Positions 12,692 through 24,312 of a stretch of DNA of 64,000 nt are shown piece after piece (position 1 is the stretch's first letter; each line of letters begins with the position of its first letter). The notes beneath the pieces are model-generated. The model did not search any database. It was not told where the DNA came from and worked only from the letters and a program-made list of their open reading frames with translations. The position numbers were made by a program, and so were the translations under genes. The stretch lies in contig NC_064679.1 in assembly GCF_023278565.1 (NCBI RefSeq), positions 806,001-870,000 of the forward strand, written 5' to 3'. The stretch is from Colletotrichum lupini (taxonomy: Eukaryota; Ascomycota; Sordariomycetes; Glomerellales; Glomerellaceae).

Positions 12692-12699
12692 CTTATATA
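12692..12699 (-). promoter_or_regulatory. TATA-like box of the tannase gene
   Basis: Read on the minus strand the motif is TATATAAG, about 100 bp upstream of the tannase start codon, a normal distance for a fungal core promoter. Position and sequence are the only evidence. Confidence 0.4.
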
Positions 12700-13632
12700 G
12701 AGTAGTGTACCGGCAACAATGACGAGAGCTCTCGGCATGTGTCTCCAGGATGAGGCTTTGCAATTGCGGAAATTAAGCATCCACTTTCTGCAGCATTGTA
12801 GACCCATCGACCGGAAGAGTAGGGGATCAAATGAAAGGATGTCAATCCTCACCGTCGGTATGATAAGTGATGAATCAGGACTGGTATGCGTATATTGAAT
12901 GGCTCAACCACGACTGGGACCACTACTCTTCTCATTCATCCTGTCATGACGCCAACAAGTATTCCCGAGGCCTGGCAACAATCTTCAGAGCCATCACTCC
13001 GGGGTCGCCGCAGCTTGAGGTGGAACTCTCCATTGTTTATTCCTGGGCCTCTGGGTGTCAAATCCTTTCTCGAAGACGCAATGTAGAAGTCTGCGTCGGG
13101 ATGATGCCAAAGTGACCTCGACACGTTGAGCTGGGGTCCACCGGCACAAGTACGTGACTAAAGTAAGTGACTGGGGTCGTATTTTATACGACCCCTGCAG
13201 ACGATCTGTTCGTCGGCCGCTAATGGATCCTGCGACTCGCGAGGAAGTGCCCACATATGATACTAACGTTGCACTAACTACGCGGGGCCTAGGCTTGACG
13301 ACAACATTTTTGGTGAGAACAGAACCGAGCGGACAACATTCGGCTGTCATATGCCGTTCTTCTAGTTGAGGTAACCCTTTCCGGCAGTTTGGGCAAGTCT
13401 CGACTTCTCAACTCGTTTATTGTACGGACCTAGCAAGCTGATAATATTTTTCATGGCACACCTTTGCAAGGACACCCTTGGTGTCGTCGATATCCTCCTA
13501 TTCGTGTGGACCCGGTGATGGCTTGCCAGGTATCGTACCTTCCGTGATGTGGATTTGGAGATATTATGCATTGAGCAATGTTGAGGTCGATAGCCTAGGT
13601 AGGCAGTTTGTGGTTCGAACCTGTTCGGCTAT
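12700..13632. other. Intergenic between divergent tannase and PLAC8 genes
   Basis: Shared upstream region of two divergently transcribed genes, so it should contain both promoters. I see no coding sequence, RNA gene or repeat. Confidence 0.5.
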
Positions 13633-13640
13633 TATATAAA
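13633..13640 (+). promoter_or_regulatory. TATA box candidate of the PLAC8 gene
   Basis: TATATAAA on the + strand, about 325 bp upstream of the PLAC8 start codon. A leader of nearly 300 nt would follow. Assigned on sequence and position only. Confidence 0.35.
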
Positions 13641-13964
13641 GCCGGGAAGCAGGAACCTGTTAGTAGAATGGTCAATGAGCTCAGCCAGACTTCTCAACCT
13701 GTAATATTCTCATCACTCGTTACGGCAGTTAATGGTGTTTTCTCTATTATAAATCAGTCATACAACAGAGCGGCTCTCTTTTGTCAATACTTACGGCTTC
13801 TTTAAGCATTCTTTTACTTTTGCTTTCGCTTGATTCTGCTTCCCAGAGTCGAACCCTTGGAGACCAAATCGAGTATATCGGCAGCTGTGTATTCGATCAA
13901 GCTGACCTCGGAAGGGCTTATCTACATTCATAATCTGCTGGTTTATCCTCGCCCTGCTCTCACG

Positions 13965-14558
13965 ATGCCGAGTCAAGAATGGCAAAGTGATCTCATGGAC
14001 TGCAGCCCATGCGGCACCTGCATGATGGCCTCATTTCTTCCATGCATGGGTACGTCAACTAAACCTTTCCCCAAACCATCTTACCTTAGTACCTTATTGC
14101 CGATAATCCATCCAAGTGCTGACTTACATACCCCTCGTCTCCTGCATCAGTCTTTGGCAAGACCTCCGAACGGATGCGCGACCCCAGCCTCTCAGACTAC
14201 TCACCCATCAACGGAGACTGCTTCATGATCTCGGCCCTTGGCTCCATTGGTCTCGGTTGGCTGTAAGTTAATAAGATGCTGAGCCGGCACCTCCTGCCAT
14301 CTTTCCCCTCAAAGCACCTACGGCACTCTTTGGCAGCTCGCTGACTATGCCTTTCTGACTAGGTTTCTCATGAACAAGCGCGGCGATATCCGAAAGAAAT
14401 TCCACATCGAGGGAAGTACATGCGGCGACTGCTGCGTGTCGTTTTGGTGTCCCTGCTGCGTGCTCATTCAGCATGAGAACGAGGTCGAGGGGCGAACCGA
14501 TTATGGGCCGATCAATACTGGGTACCAGTCGCAAGCACAGAACATGGAAATGAAGTAA
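13965..14558 (+). CDS. PLAC8-family cysteine-rich protein
   Basis: Three exons (13965-14049, 14151-14262, 14363-14558) splice in frame to 130 aa. The protein has the PLAC8 (DUF614) pattern: an N-terminal Cys segment CSPCGTCMMASFLPCM (about 14-28), a middle hydrophobic stretch MISALGSIGLGWLFLMNKRG, and the C-terminal motif CGDCCVSFWCPCCVLIQHENE containing the CPCC core. PLAC8 proteins are small membrane-associated proteins linked to cell size and to cadmium or calcium handling in plants and animals; the fungal role is unknown. The length is typical. The start is the first ATG that gives the conserved Cys-rich N-terminus, and both introns are GT-AG with good donors. The acidic/Gln tail is variable in the family. 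Confidence 0.88.
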
Positions 14559-14945
14559 TCACGCGGGTTCATGACCTTTTATTTGTCTAGATGTTAGATG
14601 GCTGATACTGCGCTCTACCTGCCCGCGAGGTAATTCAAGGGAAGGGAATCAAAACTGTTGGTGATTCTTGTTGTGGAATCACGTTTGATGTCGTACTCAT
14701 CTTCAGACTGCACATGTAGTCTGTCAGAACACATAAATTTATGGATAGAACTGCTTGAAAATGATGACTGAGTGATTCAGATTATTTAGTATGACTCTGA
14801 TTCAAGAGATCAAGCTTGTACTTTAGCCGATCCTGAAGCCGCATACGGCAGCTTGAGTGCACGTCTCGCTCAGCGTAGCGCCGACATCCTACTTGCGAAG
14901 TAAGTTGCGAGTACCAAAACCACCGATATTGCCTTCATGTTGTCT

Positions 14946-15465
14946 TTAAGAAGGCTGGATCCAAGGTCTACACCTCGTCGCCGCGCAGAATCCGTTGCAA
15001 CATGGCCCGACGTACTGCCCGTTGAGATCGTAGCACATCCCGTACGTCGGGACACAGATACCGACACAGCTGACTCCCGTGACGGGCTGCGGTGGTCCGA
15101 TGATGACCTGCTGGAGACCCTGGGGCGTGATGCCGCCGACCAGAGCCTTCTCGCCGTTTGTATAGAAGGTGCACTGGGAGAGGGCGTTGTAGTCTGGTGC
15201 GTCGATGATGTTGACGGAGATGTCGTTGTCTACGTGTGAACGGTTTAGTGTTCCTTCTTACACTCTCAACGATGCGAACAATTGTGTAGGGTTGGAACTG
15301 ACTTGTAGGATACACCTGCCCATCGGCAGGAATTGTCATCTCGTAAGACGCGGGGCCCCCGTGGAAGGTAAGGTGAACTGTCTGAGGGGCATCGCGATCC
15401 TCGAGTGGGTGAGAGAGGGATGGAATGATGAATGAGATTGAGGTAAGAAGCACTGCGAACTTCAT
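14946..15465 (-). CDS. Small secreted eight-cysteine protein
   Basis: Two exons (15465-15303, 15229-14946) join to 148 aa. Residues 1-18 are a signal peptide (MKFAVLLTSISFIIPSLS) followed by HPLEDR. The C-terminal half has eight cysteines: one in LSQCTFYT and seven in the last 40 residues, including a CC pair, in the arrangement SC-IC-MC-CC-FC-RC. IIGPPQP precedes this Cys block, and CRPW follows just after the last cysteine. I have an impression of similar secreted proteins recurring in plant-associated Sordariomycetes, but I cannot name a characterised homologue. No catalytic motif is visible. Size, signal and Cys density fit a secreted effector-like or cell-wall-interacting protein; this is inference. 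It converges with the PLAC8 gene. Confidence 0.8.
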
Positions 15466-16942
15466 ATTGAGAATTCTTGAATTAGAAAACTTCCAAGGTA
15501 GGGCTGAAGATTGAAATTATGTTGGTGCTGGCGGGCCGGTAGATTGATGGTTAAGGTAGGACGAACGTCTGACCAACTTTATCGAACCTAGTCATCGAGA
15601 CTTCACCAGCATCTTTATACTCACTCAGAAACACGATGCGACCTCAACCACATCCTCCTGACTTTGCGAGGAAGCAAGATGCCTCGGTTCTTCCTCACGT
15701 AGATTAGTCCAGCGCCTACGCTGCTGTACGATCAACACTCGTCCTCCCACAACCGTCAATGGCCCGTCTTCGGGAATGACACCCGTACGACGGATACGAA
15801 CTCACATGGTCTACGCCTCGAAAATATTTTCGTACCTTGTCAGCCATCATGACGATGTCCTACTGGCAGAACATTGACAATACCGTCTTCCTCCCAGGCT
15901 AAATCCTCACCACTGCCGATCGATCTCGTAAAAAAAGAAGGTTGTGGCAGAAAAACCAGGGAAAACGTCCCGAGAGTGGCGTCAGTCGGACCAATGCCAC
16001 GATCTCCCCGCAAGACACTAGAACAGATTGATCCTCGGGCTGACCTGGGTTCAGTCACTAGCGTGCGTGCGTGCGAATCCCTAGGTGCTTTAGGTAGAAG
16101 CTGAAATGGCACCGGCATGGAGGGGAAGTGGAACACGTTTTGTGTAATGCCCTCTTTTACCGGCTTTTGTTGGGGACTGTTTGGCAACATGAGGAAGGGG
16201 AGGCACCGGTACCTAATCGCGTCTTCGTTGGATGCATGCAGGTTGATCGCCCCTCGGTCCCAAGCCCGGTCTGGGGAACCTTAGATCCCGGATCCCAAGG
16301 GCGGACTAACAAAAAACCTCGTATCAGGGCGGAAGGAGAGGGGTTGCCCTGCGCATCGTATCGAGCATGATACTGACGTCCATCTGGGACCATGTCTCAG
16401 TTTGGCCTTCTATCAAGTGTAACCTAGAAGTCGGTGTGGATTTGAGAAGGATAAGACATACTATTTTGTGATAGGGAGTCAAGTATGGTATTCAACGATG
16501 GGACGAAAGTGTTTCTCCCATCACTCAGTCGGATTAGAGTAGGACTTCCTGCGGCATCTCTTGAAATTTCGTGGCAACACAGTCAAACTCGGATGTCGGA
16601 TGTGAGATCGGCTTTAGCTCCGCTCAGCTAAACGTGCGTCTGACATCTGCATACAGCGGTCAGCAGTGGTATCTCCAGAACAAGCACCCAGTTGTGATCA
16701 GGTGCTTCTCGGAAGCATCTTTCATGCAAGGGTTCAAACGTTACAAGTAAGCTTCAACGTCTTACGTTTCATTGAGATCGTTGAGCAATGTCTGACTTTC
16801 TCAGTGTCTTGAATCTACGATTCTAACAGGTAGCTATTTGCTGTTCTCGTATTCCCATGGTCACCCTGTGGAGGCGCATCTACGAATACCTCTATCCTCG
16901 CCATAGACATTTCCCGGATCTCTTGTTTTATCCCATCTTGCC
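15466..16942. other. Intergenic, secreted protein promoter
   Basis: About 1.5 kb with the minus-strand promoter of the small secreted protein and the 3' side of the peptidase gene. Open frames here, such as 116 codons on the minus strand at 15840-16190, have no recognisable domain. A short GCGT-type tandem repeat lies near 16060-16075. Nothing else is seen. Confidence 0.45.
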
Positions 16943-18794
16943 TCAATAGACACGGTGAGATCTATCATGCGGCGGCGCAAGAGGCGCCACGTTGACGCTT
17001 AAGCTATCCGACTCACAGGCGTCGCCATCCCAAGGGCCACAATCAGGCTGGCAAACGGTCCCACTCTCCGGCACTGTCCCATGCTCAAGATACTCCCGAA
17101 GGATCTTGGTCGTACACTTGCTCCCCGTGGCAAAGGCAGCGTGGCCCACCGACTCTTGAATCACGACAACTGACCCGGGGTGTCCCTCACTCGCTTTGAA
17201 GGCGTTTCTCAATGGCGTCACGGGATCGAGTCGCGAAGACATGAAGAGCAGCGGCGCTGCGGGCCGGCCTTCTACAACCGCAGCATCGTGCGGCGGTGTC
17301 GTAAACGGGCCTGTGAAGCGCCACTTGGGGCGGACGAGCCAGCTCGTGCAGGCGGAGCGAATCTGTCCCCAGTAGCCGGCGAAGGTCGGCGACTGGGATT
17401 CGAGCACGGCGACGTAGGCCCTGTAGTCGGCGAGGGTCATATTCGTGTTATCTTCGCCGTCGCCGCAAAGGACCGCCTGGCCGCCGTCTCCCCAGGAGAG
17501 CCTCAGATCTGTGGCGTTGGGATGGGTACAGGCTTGGTCGATCTTGGGAATCTCGGCGGAGGCGGACTCCAGGATGGCGGTGTAGTTTCCCTCGATGGCA
17601 GCATTGATTTCGTTGGCAAGTTTGATGAAGCGAGTGTAGGGCGCGTAGAGCGGGTTCTTGAAGGAGAGGATGACATCGTAGCCCGTCAGGATATTTGTCA
17701 CCTTGCCGTTGAGTACCGCGACGGGGGCTTCGTCGAGACGTTTCACAAGCTGATCGACTCGATCACGAATGTCTTGCCACTGCTTGTCTGAAGGCCGGCT
17801 CAGCGCGCATTTCTCCTTAGCCTCAAAGCATGTCTCGTAAAAATAGTCAACAAGCTTCTCCGTGTCTTGAAGGTTGGTCTTCCAGCCCTAGTCACACGTG
17901 TGTTAGCCGCATGCGAAGAGGTGAATGGGAATATAGGTACACTCTTACCCCTGCCACGTAGTCATTTGAATCCGCGATGCCATCAACGATGAGCCGGCCT
18001 ACGCGCCCAGGATACATTGAGGCAAACGTATTGCCGAGGATGCTGCCGTATGAGAAGCCCCAGTACTGAATCCGCGGCACGTCCTTAACCTTCCGGAGCT
18101 CTAGCGACAGCTCGGGTTGCGAAGCTGCAGCTTCTCCCTTGCGAAGCTCGTCAATCTTGTCCACCATCTCGACCATGTCGCGGCAGACAGATGCCGTCGT
18201 AGCAAATGGGATGATGGAGCCGTTGCCCAGCTTCTCGGTACAGAGCCTGCCGTACCCCTGAATCCTCGCCCACTGCCTCCTCAATGCATCCGGGCTGGCA
18301 TCAAGCGGCCCGATGGCCAGACGTTGGATGTTGTCCGTGTCCCTTGCAAGTTCGTCCTCGTAGCAATCAGCCACAGGCGTCGTGAATTGCACGCCGCGCG
18401 GATCCCAGCTCAGCATCTCGTACTTTTTGCTGCCGCCGCTTAGCGTGCGGCGCATATCGTGGCCATTGCGGAGCAGCATGCTCACGCCGGAGCCACCGGG
18501 CCCGCCTGGGTTGGTGAAGACGGTGCCGCCAAAAGATGGGTCGTCGTCGGGGACGGTGGCAGGGAGCTTGATGATTGCCAGAGCGACCGTGTGCTCGTTC
18601 GTCTCGTCGAGCCAGTCGAGAGGGACGCTGAGGCGGGCGCATTGGTATTCTTTGTAGCATGGGTGGTATTCCAGCTTGCGGGCGGGCGTGATGGTATCCC
18701 AGTCAAAGTCGGTGATCTTGGGAGGGTCGGGCTTTTTGGCGGCAGTGAAGCCGGCGAGGCCCGTGACGGCGGCCAGGCCAATTGAGACCTTCAT
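16943..18794 (-). CDS. Secreted TAP-like serine peptidase, S33 family
   Basis: Extracellular alpha/beta-hydrolase peptidase, expected to release N-terminal residues or tripeptides. Two exons (18794-17949, 17887-16943) join in phase 0 to 596 aa, the family's normal length. Residues 1-19 are a signal peptide. The oxyanion region is TNPGGPGGSG (94-103), the nucleophile elbow is G-F-S-Y-G at 246-250 with Ser248, and the C-terminal TAP-like domain carries the Asp (about 503, SSRLDPVTP) and His (about 531, SVGHAAF). Several N-x-S/T sites and conserved Cys fit secretion. The 61-nt intron has a good GTAAGA donor. Downstream Met candidates would lose the signal peptide, so 18794 is chosen as start. 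Exact cleavage specificity is unknown. Confidence 0.92.
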
Positions 18795-19434
18795 TGCGTT
18801 CGGGCTATGAAAGACTGTGATGAAGCGATTGTGTCGTGATGAAGTTGACGAATACTTATCCCGATGCAGAGAAGTTGACGAATGTCGGAAAGATGCCTTT
18901 GGCGAAGAGACGTCGCGGCTTCCACCGTGTTCGTCGCTGCTACTAATCACCTGGCGCGCTTTAATTTATCGCCGAACAGCAGCTAATGTTAAAGAAGGCG
19001 CCGGTCGACACGATTGAGATAAAGATGAACGGCGTGAGGGGAAGCTTGTTTTCATGGGCCTGAAGAATGAGTTGATCAACCGAACAGCCTTTTGCTGCGT
19101 CAGCATGGCCTGCCTGTAAACCCGTAAGCGCGGCGCGCAATGATCCCGTCTTACGCCCTTTTGTTCACCAGAACACCAAATGTTGGACGCCGCCAGGCGG
19201 AATGAGGAAGGTAAAAAAAACACCCCATGATAAAGGCGAGATTGGTCAGGTCATTTGAACAACTCATTTGAAGATTCATTCTACTATTATAAGTCCAAGC
19301 CTATTGGGATGCATGAACAATTATGAAAACGCCGTGACGCCTGCTGCTCAAAATCTGACAGTTTTCCACCCACCAACTCACTCACTCACTCACTCAACCA
19401 CGCTCATTCACTCATTCGCTCACTCATCGCTCAC
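18795..19434. other. Intergenic with a short ACTC microsatellite
   Basis: Promoter of the TAP-like peptidase (minus strand) and 3' region of the oxidoreductase. It includes a CACT/ACTC tandem tract at about 19376-19396, with looser repeats to about 19440 overlapping the 3' end of the oxidoreductase gene. No gene seen. Confidence 0.5.
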
Positions 19435-20457
19435 TCAAGCCTTCGCATCCGACAACCGAATGAGCGATGATCCAACCCCCGTACTGCTTGCCCACTGGCG
19501 ATGGGCATCCTGAATTTCTTCGAGCTCCCACACCTTCTTGATGGGAACGGTGATCTTGCCCTCGGCCACCAACTCAAGTAAAGCCTTCAGATTCGGCTCA
19601 AACGTCGCGTCGTCGCGCGTAATGTAGTAGAACTTGGTCCTCTTGCCGCAAAACGGCACCATGCCCCGCGCCATAAGCTTCATCGTCGGCAAGATCACAG
19701 AGCCATGCTCCGAATCGTCATTGAGTGAGCGCAGATTGCCGCCGTAGCCGACCAAGATGCCGGTAGGCGACAAAACCGAAAACGACTCATCCCAGCTCTC
19801 GAACCCGAGGGGATCGAACACGGCGTCCGCCCCGCCGAGCTCCTTCACGGCCTGCATCCACTTCTTGTCCGTATACACGAAAGGGTGGGCCCCTTGCTCC
19901 CGGGCGGCGGCGTGGTTCCGCTCCGATGCCGTGCCGTAGACCTCGGCGCCTTGCAGCTGGCACAGCTTCATAAGGGCATAGCCGACGGCCCCGCTGACGC
20001 CGTGGATGAAGACGCGCTGACCTTTGCTGACTTTGGCGACGTCAAAGACCATGGCGTACGCTGTGTTCCAGTCTAGGATGAGGGCTGTGGCCTGCTGCAG
20101 GTCGGTCCCGGGGGGTACTCTGATGAGGTACTTTTCCGGCAGGTTGACCAGCTCGGCTTCGGCGTCGTAAATTGTGAGGCAGGCGACGAGATCACCCGGC
20201 GAGAGCTTGGATGTGCACCCTGGGCCGGTGGTCTTGACGGTGCCGACCAGGCAGTAGCCCGGAGTCAGCGGGGCCTTCTTCTGCATGGGGTAGACGCCTT
20301 TGCGCATGTTGATGTCGGCACCTGAGAAACCGGAGTAGATGGTTGAGACCTGGACGTGGTTTGCCGGAGGCGGCTCGATGGTGTCCTGAATGATTTGGAC
20401 CTTGGAGACGTCGCCGAACTCCGTGATGACGGCCTTGCGGATAGTGGTTGCAGACAT
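19435..20457 (-). CDS. Medium-chain dehydrogenase, quinone oxidoreductase type
   Basis: NAD(P)H-dependent oxidoreductase of the MDR superfamily, 340 aa, single exon. The N-terminal GroES-like domain (about 5-140) contains GADINMRKG and the GxVxxxG-like segment. The Rossmann domain begins at VFIHGVSGAVGYALMKLCQ, with the AxxGxxG-type loop of zinc-independent quinone oxidoreductases. The catalytic-zinc Cys/His set of alcohol dehydrogenases is absent, so reduction of quinones or enones is more likely than alcohol oxidation. A longer in-frame open stretch continues to 20610, but MSATTIRKAV at 20457 matches the family's N-terminus and the upstream 51 codons are low-complexity. The substrate is not inferable from the context. 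Confidence 0.88.
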   Translation of the reverse strand: MSATTIRKAVITEFGDVSKVQIIQDTIEPPPANHVQVSTIYSGFSGADINMRKGVYPMQKKAPLTPGYCLVGTVKTTGPGCTSKLSPGDLVACLTIYDAEAELVNLPEKYLIRVPPGTDLQQATALILDWNTAYAMVFDVAKVSKGQRVFIHGVSGAVGYALMKLCQLQGAEVYGTASERNHAAAREQGAHPFVYTDKKWMQAVKELGGADAVFDPLGFESWDESFSVLSPTGILVGYGGNLRSLNDDSEHGSVILPTMKLMARGMVPFCGKRTKFYYITRDDATFEPNLKALLELVAEGKITVPIKKVWELEEIQDAHRQWASSTGVGSSLIRLSDAKA

Positions 20458-22100
20458 GCTGAAGTTAAGAGTCTGATATGAAGTTTGTGATGGTGGTAGT
20501 GTGTGGTGAGGGCGAACCTGAAGATATGAGAGGTCGGAATGTGATGAATGTCTTGATTGATGATCTTGTAGTCTCGATTCTAAAATCACAACATCTAGTC
20601 GTTCCATCATTCATTACTTATACCCATCCTTCTTTATCCCGAACTTGCATGGCAATATTATCATTCCTAGGTTATGCTATGCCTCCCGCGCTGCGACCCC
20701 GCGCCGTGAGACGGGAGGCTGGCGTCGCGGATGACGCCTCATGGAGTCCTGTTGTGCCGACATCTTCACCAAGTGGCCTTTGCTCGAAGCACTAAGGACG
20801 CCACCATGAGCTTGATTTCACCGCTCGACGGATGAACTCCAGCAATATGCCTGAGTATCCCATACTCCACTTGTGGCAGTACAGTTGGGGCCGGTGCGAA
20901 GGATGGGAGTGTAAGCGGTTGGCTTGCTGCAGGGAGGGGATTCTAGAGAGGAGTTGTGCCGACCAACGGCGCTAGCACCTCCATTGGCTTTCGAATGTTT
21001 CACTGGCGCATCCTTCGTGGGCGTCGCTCTCGCTCGGTCTGACATTGGACCGCCTCGCTTCATTCGCTCTTACGCGGCGCCACAGGAGACGGAGGGTCTC
21101 GCTCTTGCTGCATGCAGTGATATCTTACCATAGATTTGAACCCACAACGGATCGGAGCAATCAATTGTTGCTGATTGTCCAAACACCACGGCGCAGGAAT
21201 GCCTCATAGGACTGTGCGGGGGAGCATATCTGACTCTGTACATGTGGCCTCTGGCGCCAGCATTTAATTTGGCCACAGCTCAATATCCATACATGTCAAG
21301 CCACATGGAAATGAGTTGCTTTATTGTCCGATTCGGGATCTTCCCCCGTCAATGTCGCGTGGATGAAGCTCAAGATACCACGTACATTCGACTTGACGAT
21401 CAACCCGGATAAGATCATCATGCACCACGAAGCCTACTGCCAATCTCGACTGGCAGTTGCTGCTGGACTTGTCGTCTGACTTAGTACCCAACCTGAGGCA
21501 AAGTAGTGGTAAGTTCGAAGCAGATGAACCTCGCTCATCTCTTAATCGCGGCATAGAAGCCGTGGCATTAATGATTTATACTGATGCTACAAAAAGTATC
21601 CAGGTAGGCCTCACCCAAAACTGTTTCCTGAGTGACAGAGCAGTCACAATAACAGAGCCGCATTGAGTATAAAGTTGCGAGGTTCTCGTAACCTTTTCCG
21701 AGTATCTGCGCGACACGATTACTTACTGAGTCTTGCCCCGTAGGTAATATGACATCACTTTCCACGAAAGCTCGTCGAACTCAATTGTCTCTTGAACACA
21801 TGATCATTCACAAAGCATACAGCGAGGGGCACAGGGTTACTTCATAAGTGTGTGATATTGAAAAAGATTATTTGTCGGGTCCCCTTTCTGAGGCCGGCCC
21901 ATGCGATTAAGTACATTTATCGAGTCCAACCAAGGAAGATTGAAACACATTGGTTTTAGCAGGTCCTCGACATGCGGATAAGGGGTATGATGAGTCCACA
22001 ATGCCTAGTCTCTGCCGGATGGCTAGAAACACATGATGAGAATTTTGGTCCATACGGACTTGGGGTTGTCCCAGGCTGATAAAAGGTAAAACGGATTCGT
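20458..22100. other. Intergenic, 1.6 kb
   Basis: Promoter of the oxidoreductase and 3' region of the siderophore transporter. Only short open frames with no domain. No RNA gene or repeat recognised. Confidence 0.45.
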
Positions 22101-24026
22101 TTAGAAGACGTTGCCCTTGGTCTGGGTACCCTTCTCGCTCTCGACCTTCTTGATGTTGATGTGCTTCCACAGGAGGATGGAGGCCAAGCAAAGGGGAACC
22201 AAGCAAGAACCGGCAATGACCATCTTGTGCTGAACATCAGCGTAGGCGGCAACGATGGCGTCGCGAATGGGGTCGCCGTCCTCGAAGGACATCTGGATCG
22301 TGACGTCGCCGAAGATCTCAGCGGTTCTGTTCTTGGCGTAGTCGGGGAGGTTGTTGTACAGCTCCGTGGGCATGATGTTGTTCCACAGGCCACCAGCAAT
22401 GGCGAAACCGATGGAAGAACCGATACCACCGAAGAGGGAGTAGATGGCCATAGCGGAGGCAATCTCCTGGTGGGTGACAACGGCCATGACGGCGATCTGA
22501 CCGCAGGCGGCGAAGAGACCAGTGCCGATACCGTTGAGCATCTGCATGACGACCAGGGCACCGACGGGGGTGCTGGGCTTACGCAGGGGAATCAGGAGAG
22601 CGGTACCCAGAAGCATGAAGGGAACACCAGCAAGCGCGGTGTACTTGTAGTCACCAGTCCATCTAATGATCAATCCGAAGATGGGACCGAAGAAGGAGGA
22701 GGTCAGGGAGAAGGCGTTCAGGATGTATCCGGCGTAGGTGATGCTCTGTCTGTGGACAACCAGGAGGTAAGACTGGTAGTAGGTATCCCAGGTGAAGATG
22801 GAGATGAACATGATTCCGTAGAGAAGGAAGGCGCCGATAAGGGTCGGCTCCTTGAGGTACTTGTAATCAATGAAGCTGACGGGGGCGAGGTACTTCTCCC
22901 AGACGTAGATGATCGGGATGAGGACGACTCCGACGACCTCCATGGCAATGATGTAGCCAGTCTTCCAGCCGTTGGGGGCGTAGGAGACGATGTTGAAGGG
23001 AAGCATGATCATGGAGAACATGGCAATGATGAGGACAATGCACATGACTGTTGGAATCATGGTTAGCGCCTGGTCCCGCGAATTATCCAATCAGCTGAAA
23101 CGGAAAAACTTACTATCGAACTGAATCAAGTAGTAGATGAAGCCCTGGAGGTAAGAGCGGTCGTTGGACTTAGCCTTGGCCAAGAGACCAGCCTTCTCGG
23201 CCTTGCGCTGCATGAGCAGCATGATGGTCAGGGCGGGAATGCAGACACCAGCAAGAATGATGGCGAAGGCACCGAAAGCCCAGCGGAAGTTGAGGTTGGT
23301 GTAGAAGAGGTCGGCGATCTTGGGGCCGGCGAAGGTGACGGCAATGGTGGGGGTACCGTTGATTCCGAACATGATCATACGGTTCTGCAGCGAAGTCATA
23401 TCGGCGATCATGATGTCAATGACGAACATCATGCCAAAGTGACCAACGTAGTAGATGGTGTGGGCGGCAACGTAGGTCTCCATGTTCTTGCAGGTAGCCT
23501 TCATGATCATACCGATGACAGAGCACAGGATCATGATGGCGAAACCCTCGGAACGTCCCCAAACGTCGATGATCTTTGCAATGACAAGCTGGCAGCATCC
23601 TGACAGAATAGTAGCGAAGATGCTGACGATGGCCAGGAGACCGTGCTTTCCGAAGGATGATGTGACGAAGGCGTTCAGGGAGCCCTGAACGGACTGCAGA
23701 AGCAGATCGGCGAAGGAGACAAGGTAGAGCCTTTTCAAAACGAACACAAGTCAGTCATTTGCTTCAGGGATCACTTCGAGTTGCCCAGGTGGCGGAATGC
23801 GAGATACTCACAAGCAGAACATGATGATCATGGTCTTCTTGGACCACACGGAGGTGATGGCTCTGACACGCTGAACACCACCCTGGAAGTTCTCGCTCTC
23901 GGCGTCAGACTCCTGCTTGGTGTCATGGTTGACTTCTTGGGCGCCATTGTCGTAGGCAATGTTCTTCTCATAGTCGATGCCAGCCTCTGTGCGGTGGGCG
24001 GCCGTCTGCGGCTCGATGGTAGCCAT
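22101..24026 (-). CDS. MFS siderophore-iron transporter
   Basis: Plasma-membrane or vesicle proton symporter for ferri-siderophore uptake (SIT family). Three exons (24026-23812, 23730-23114, 23047-22101) splice to 592 aa, the usual SIT length. The hydrophilic N-terminus (1-60) is followed by about fourteen hydrophobic segments. Family-like segments include SFADLLLQSVQGSLNAFVTS, the loop-2/3 region AKIIDVWGRSEGFAIM, and the C-terminal GIGTGLFAACGQIAVMAVV with THQEIASAMAIYSLFGGIGSS. The extracellular loop near the C-terminus (NNIMPTELYNNLPD) is also typical. Introns have GTGAGT and GTAAGT donors. No NRPS or other siderophore biosynthesis gene is in the window, so it may import xenosiderophores or work with a cluster elsewhere. 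A perfect ATCTGATAA iron-GATA site lies upstream. Confidence 0.93.
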
Positions 24027-24303
24027 TGTTGATTATCGGTCGCAAGAAAAAAGGCGACGAAGTGCCACAGTAGAAAAACCCAACGAACAGGGTTTTCAAG
24101 AGGGTGGAAACGGGGAAGCTGTTGGCAAGAAGGAATAGTGTATTGAAGGCGAATGCCTGTTTGACCTTGCTTGAAGAACCAAGAGAAGGAGAAAACTCAG
24201 ATCGAGGACACGAGGTTCTATGCGGGCCTTTCTATATTGGCAGATGGACCCCCCGTCCCAACATCCATAAAAATCTCCAGCCGATGTCGCCCAATCTTTG
24301 CCT

Positions 24304-24312
24304 TTATCAGAT
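24304..24312 (-). promoter_or_regulatory. SreA-type GATA site (ATCTGATAA)
   Basis: The minus strand reads ATCTGATAA, an exact match to ATCWGATAA, the consensus recalled for SreA/SRE-type iron-repressed GATA factors of ascomycetes. It is about 280 bp upstream of the siderophore transporter start and on the same strand. A weaker HGATAR site (CGATAA, minus strand, 24038-24033) sits just before the start codon. Siderophore transporters are classic targets of this repressor, so derepression under iron limitation is the expected behaviour; binding itself is inference. Confidence 0.55.

Noticed and set aside
13820..13900. Possible tRNA on the minus strand (GGGTTCGACTC)
   Set aside because: The T-loop-like motif is present but the T-arm and acceptor stems do not pair.
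22161..23066. 301-codon + strand open frame opposite the siderophore transporter
   Set aside because: It is the mirror of biased codons in the transporter gene, rich in Gly/Asp/Glu without domains, and the opposite strand has a complete family match.
5640..24026. A secondary-metabolite gene cluster on the left side
   Set aside because: Regulators, an oxidoreductase and a transporter are present, but no PKS, NRPS, terpene synthase or P450 is found.
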